Source: an uncultured Sphingosinicella sp. (GTDB lineage: Bacteria; Pseudomonadota; Alphaproteobacteria; Sphingomonadales; Sphingomonadaceae). Taken from it: a stretch of 46,221 bases of DNA. Every line of letters starts with the position of its first letter. The first letter of the stretch is position 1. Positions 42,962 to 46,221 of the stretch are shown one piece after another. The position numbers were made by a program, and so were the translations under genes. The stretch lies in contig NZ_CADCWD010000072.1 of the NCBI RefSeq assembly GCF_902806315.1, positions 1-46,221 of the forward strand, written 5' to 3'. Under the pieces are notes generated by a model that made no database searches, was not told the DNA's origin, and saw only the letters and a program-made list of their open reading frames with translations.

Positions 42962-43026
42962 GCGTCTCTTGCGCACGTGATTTTTCATCCGGGCACCCCC
43001 GGCAGGCGACGAGGCGATATTTTTTC

Positions 43027-46221
<3,195 letters not shown>

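Overview
This is a GC-rich chromosomal segment that I read as coming from a sphingomonad-type alphaproteobacterium. The reasons are the sequence style of RplJ, RplL and RpoB, a SapC-family protein, a FixJ-type regulator next to a soluble PAS histidine kinase, and candidate promoters resembling the alphaproteobacterial general-stress (EcfG) type. The species assignment is inference. I saw no rRNA, tRNA, CRISPR array, prophage or classical IS element. Nearly all of the DNA is coding, with short intergenic gaps.

Layout. Positions 1-2.7 kb (minus) hold the start of msrA and a FixJ/FixL-like two-component pair. Positions 2.9-4.8 kb (minus) hold LigD-type end-joining functions split into two translationally coupled genes, a ligase and a polymerase/primase. 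Positions 5.0-7.0 kb hold two convergent L,D-transpeptidases separated by a dyad repeat. Positions 7.3-9.3 kb hold two overlapping DUF2382 stress proteins and a DUF4383 membrane protein. Positions 9.4-16.5 kb hold single-gene functions: SGNH hydrolase, CysQ, a 2OG-Fe(II) oxygenase, an RhlE-like helicase, an FAD-linked 2-hydroxyacid dehydrogenase and SapC.

Positions 16.6-23.6 kb look like an envelope glycoconjugate locus: a sulfatase-fold membrane enzyme, two large uncharacterised polytopic proteins, and a tight gtrA-gtrB-methyltransferase operon. GtrA/GtrB normally make and flip a polyprenyl-phosphate sugar, and one or both of the large membrane proteins could be the acceptor-specific transferase. 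Positions 23.6-30.1 kb hold housekeeping and transport genes (MarC, FolD, YggT, a YhhQ-type queuosine-precursor transporter, a CNT nucleoside transporter), a cupin/DUF3140 pair, a dienelactone hydrolase and a GST. Positions 30.2-33.9 kb hold clpA, a DUF1192 gene and a quinone oxidoreductase.

The most unusual object is at 33958-34339. A small GIY-YIG nuclease ORF of lower GC is bounded by near-perfect 30/31-bp inverted arms, each of which folds into a GAAA-capped hairpin. The same arms occur back to back without an ORF at 11568-11655, and a decayed copy lies at 30091-30135. A second dyad family (5675-5756) shares the same architecture: CGTC, then a hairpin closed by ATT/AAT, then CC. This looks like a REP/BIME-like system with a GIY-YIG protein in the position that RAYT transposases occupy elsewhere.

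Positions 35.1-46.2 kb hold rplJ-rplL with their own long leader and strong terminator, then about 6.6 kb of other genes (YbaN, DbpA-like helicase, YaiI, DOMON-like, NamZ-like, zinc alcohol dehydrogenase, hypothetical), then rpoB with its own near-consensus promoter. The usual rplJL-rpoBC continuity is therefore broken. Three genes or operons plausibly tied to stress (DUF2382 pair, cupin-DUF3140, alcohol dehydrogenase) share a GGAAC-N16/17-GGTT element 32-37 nt upstream of their starts.
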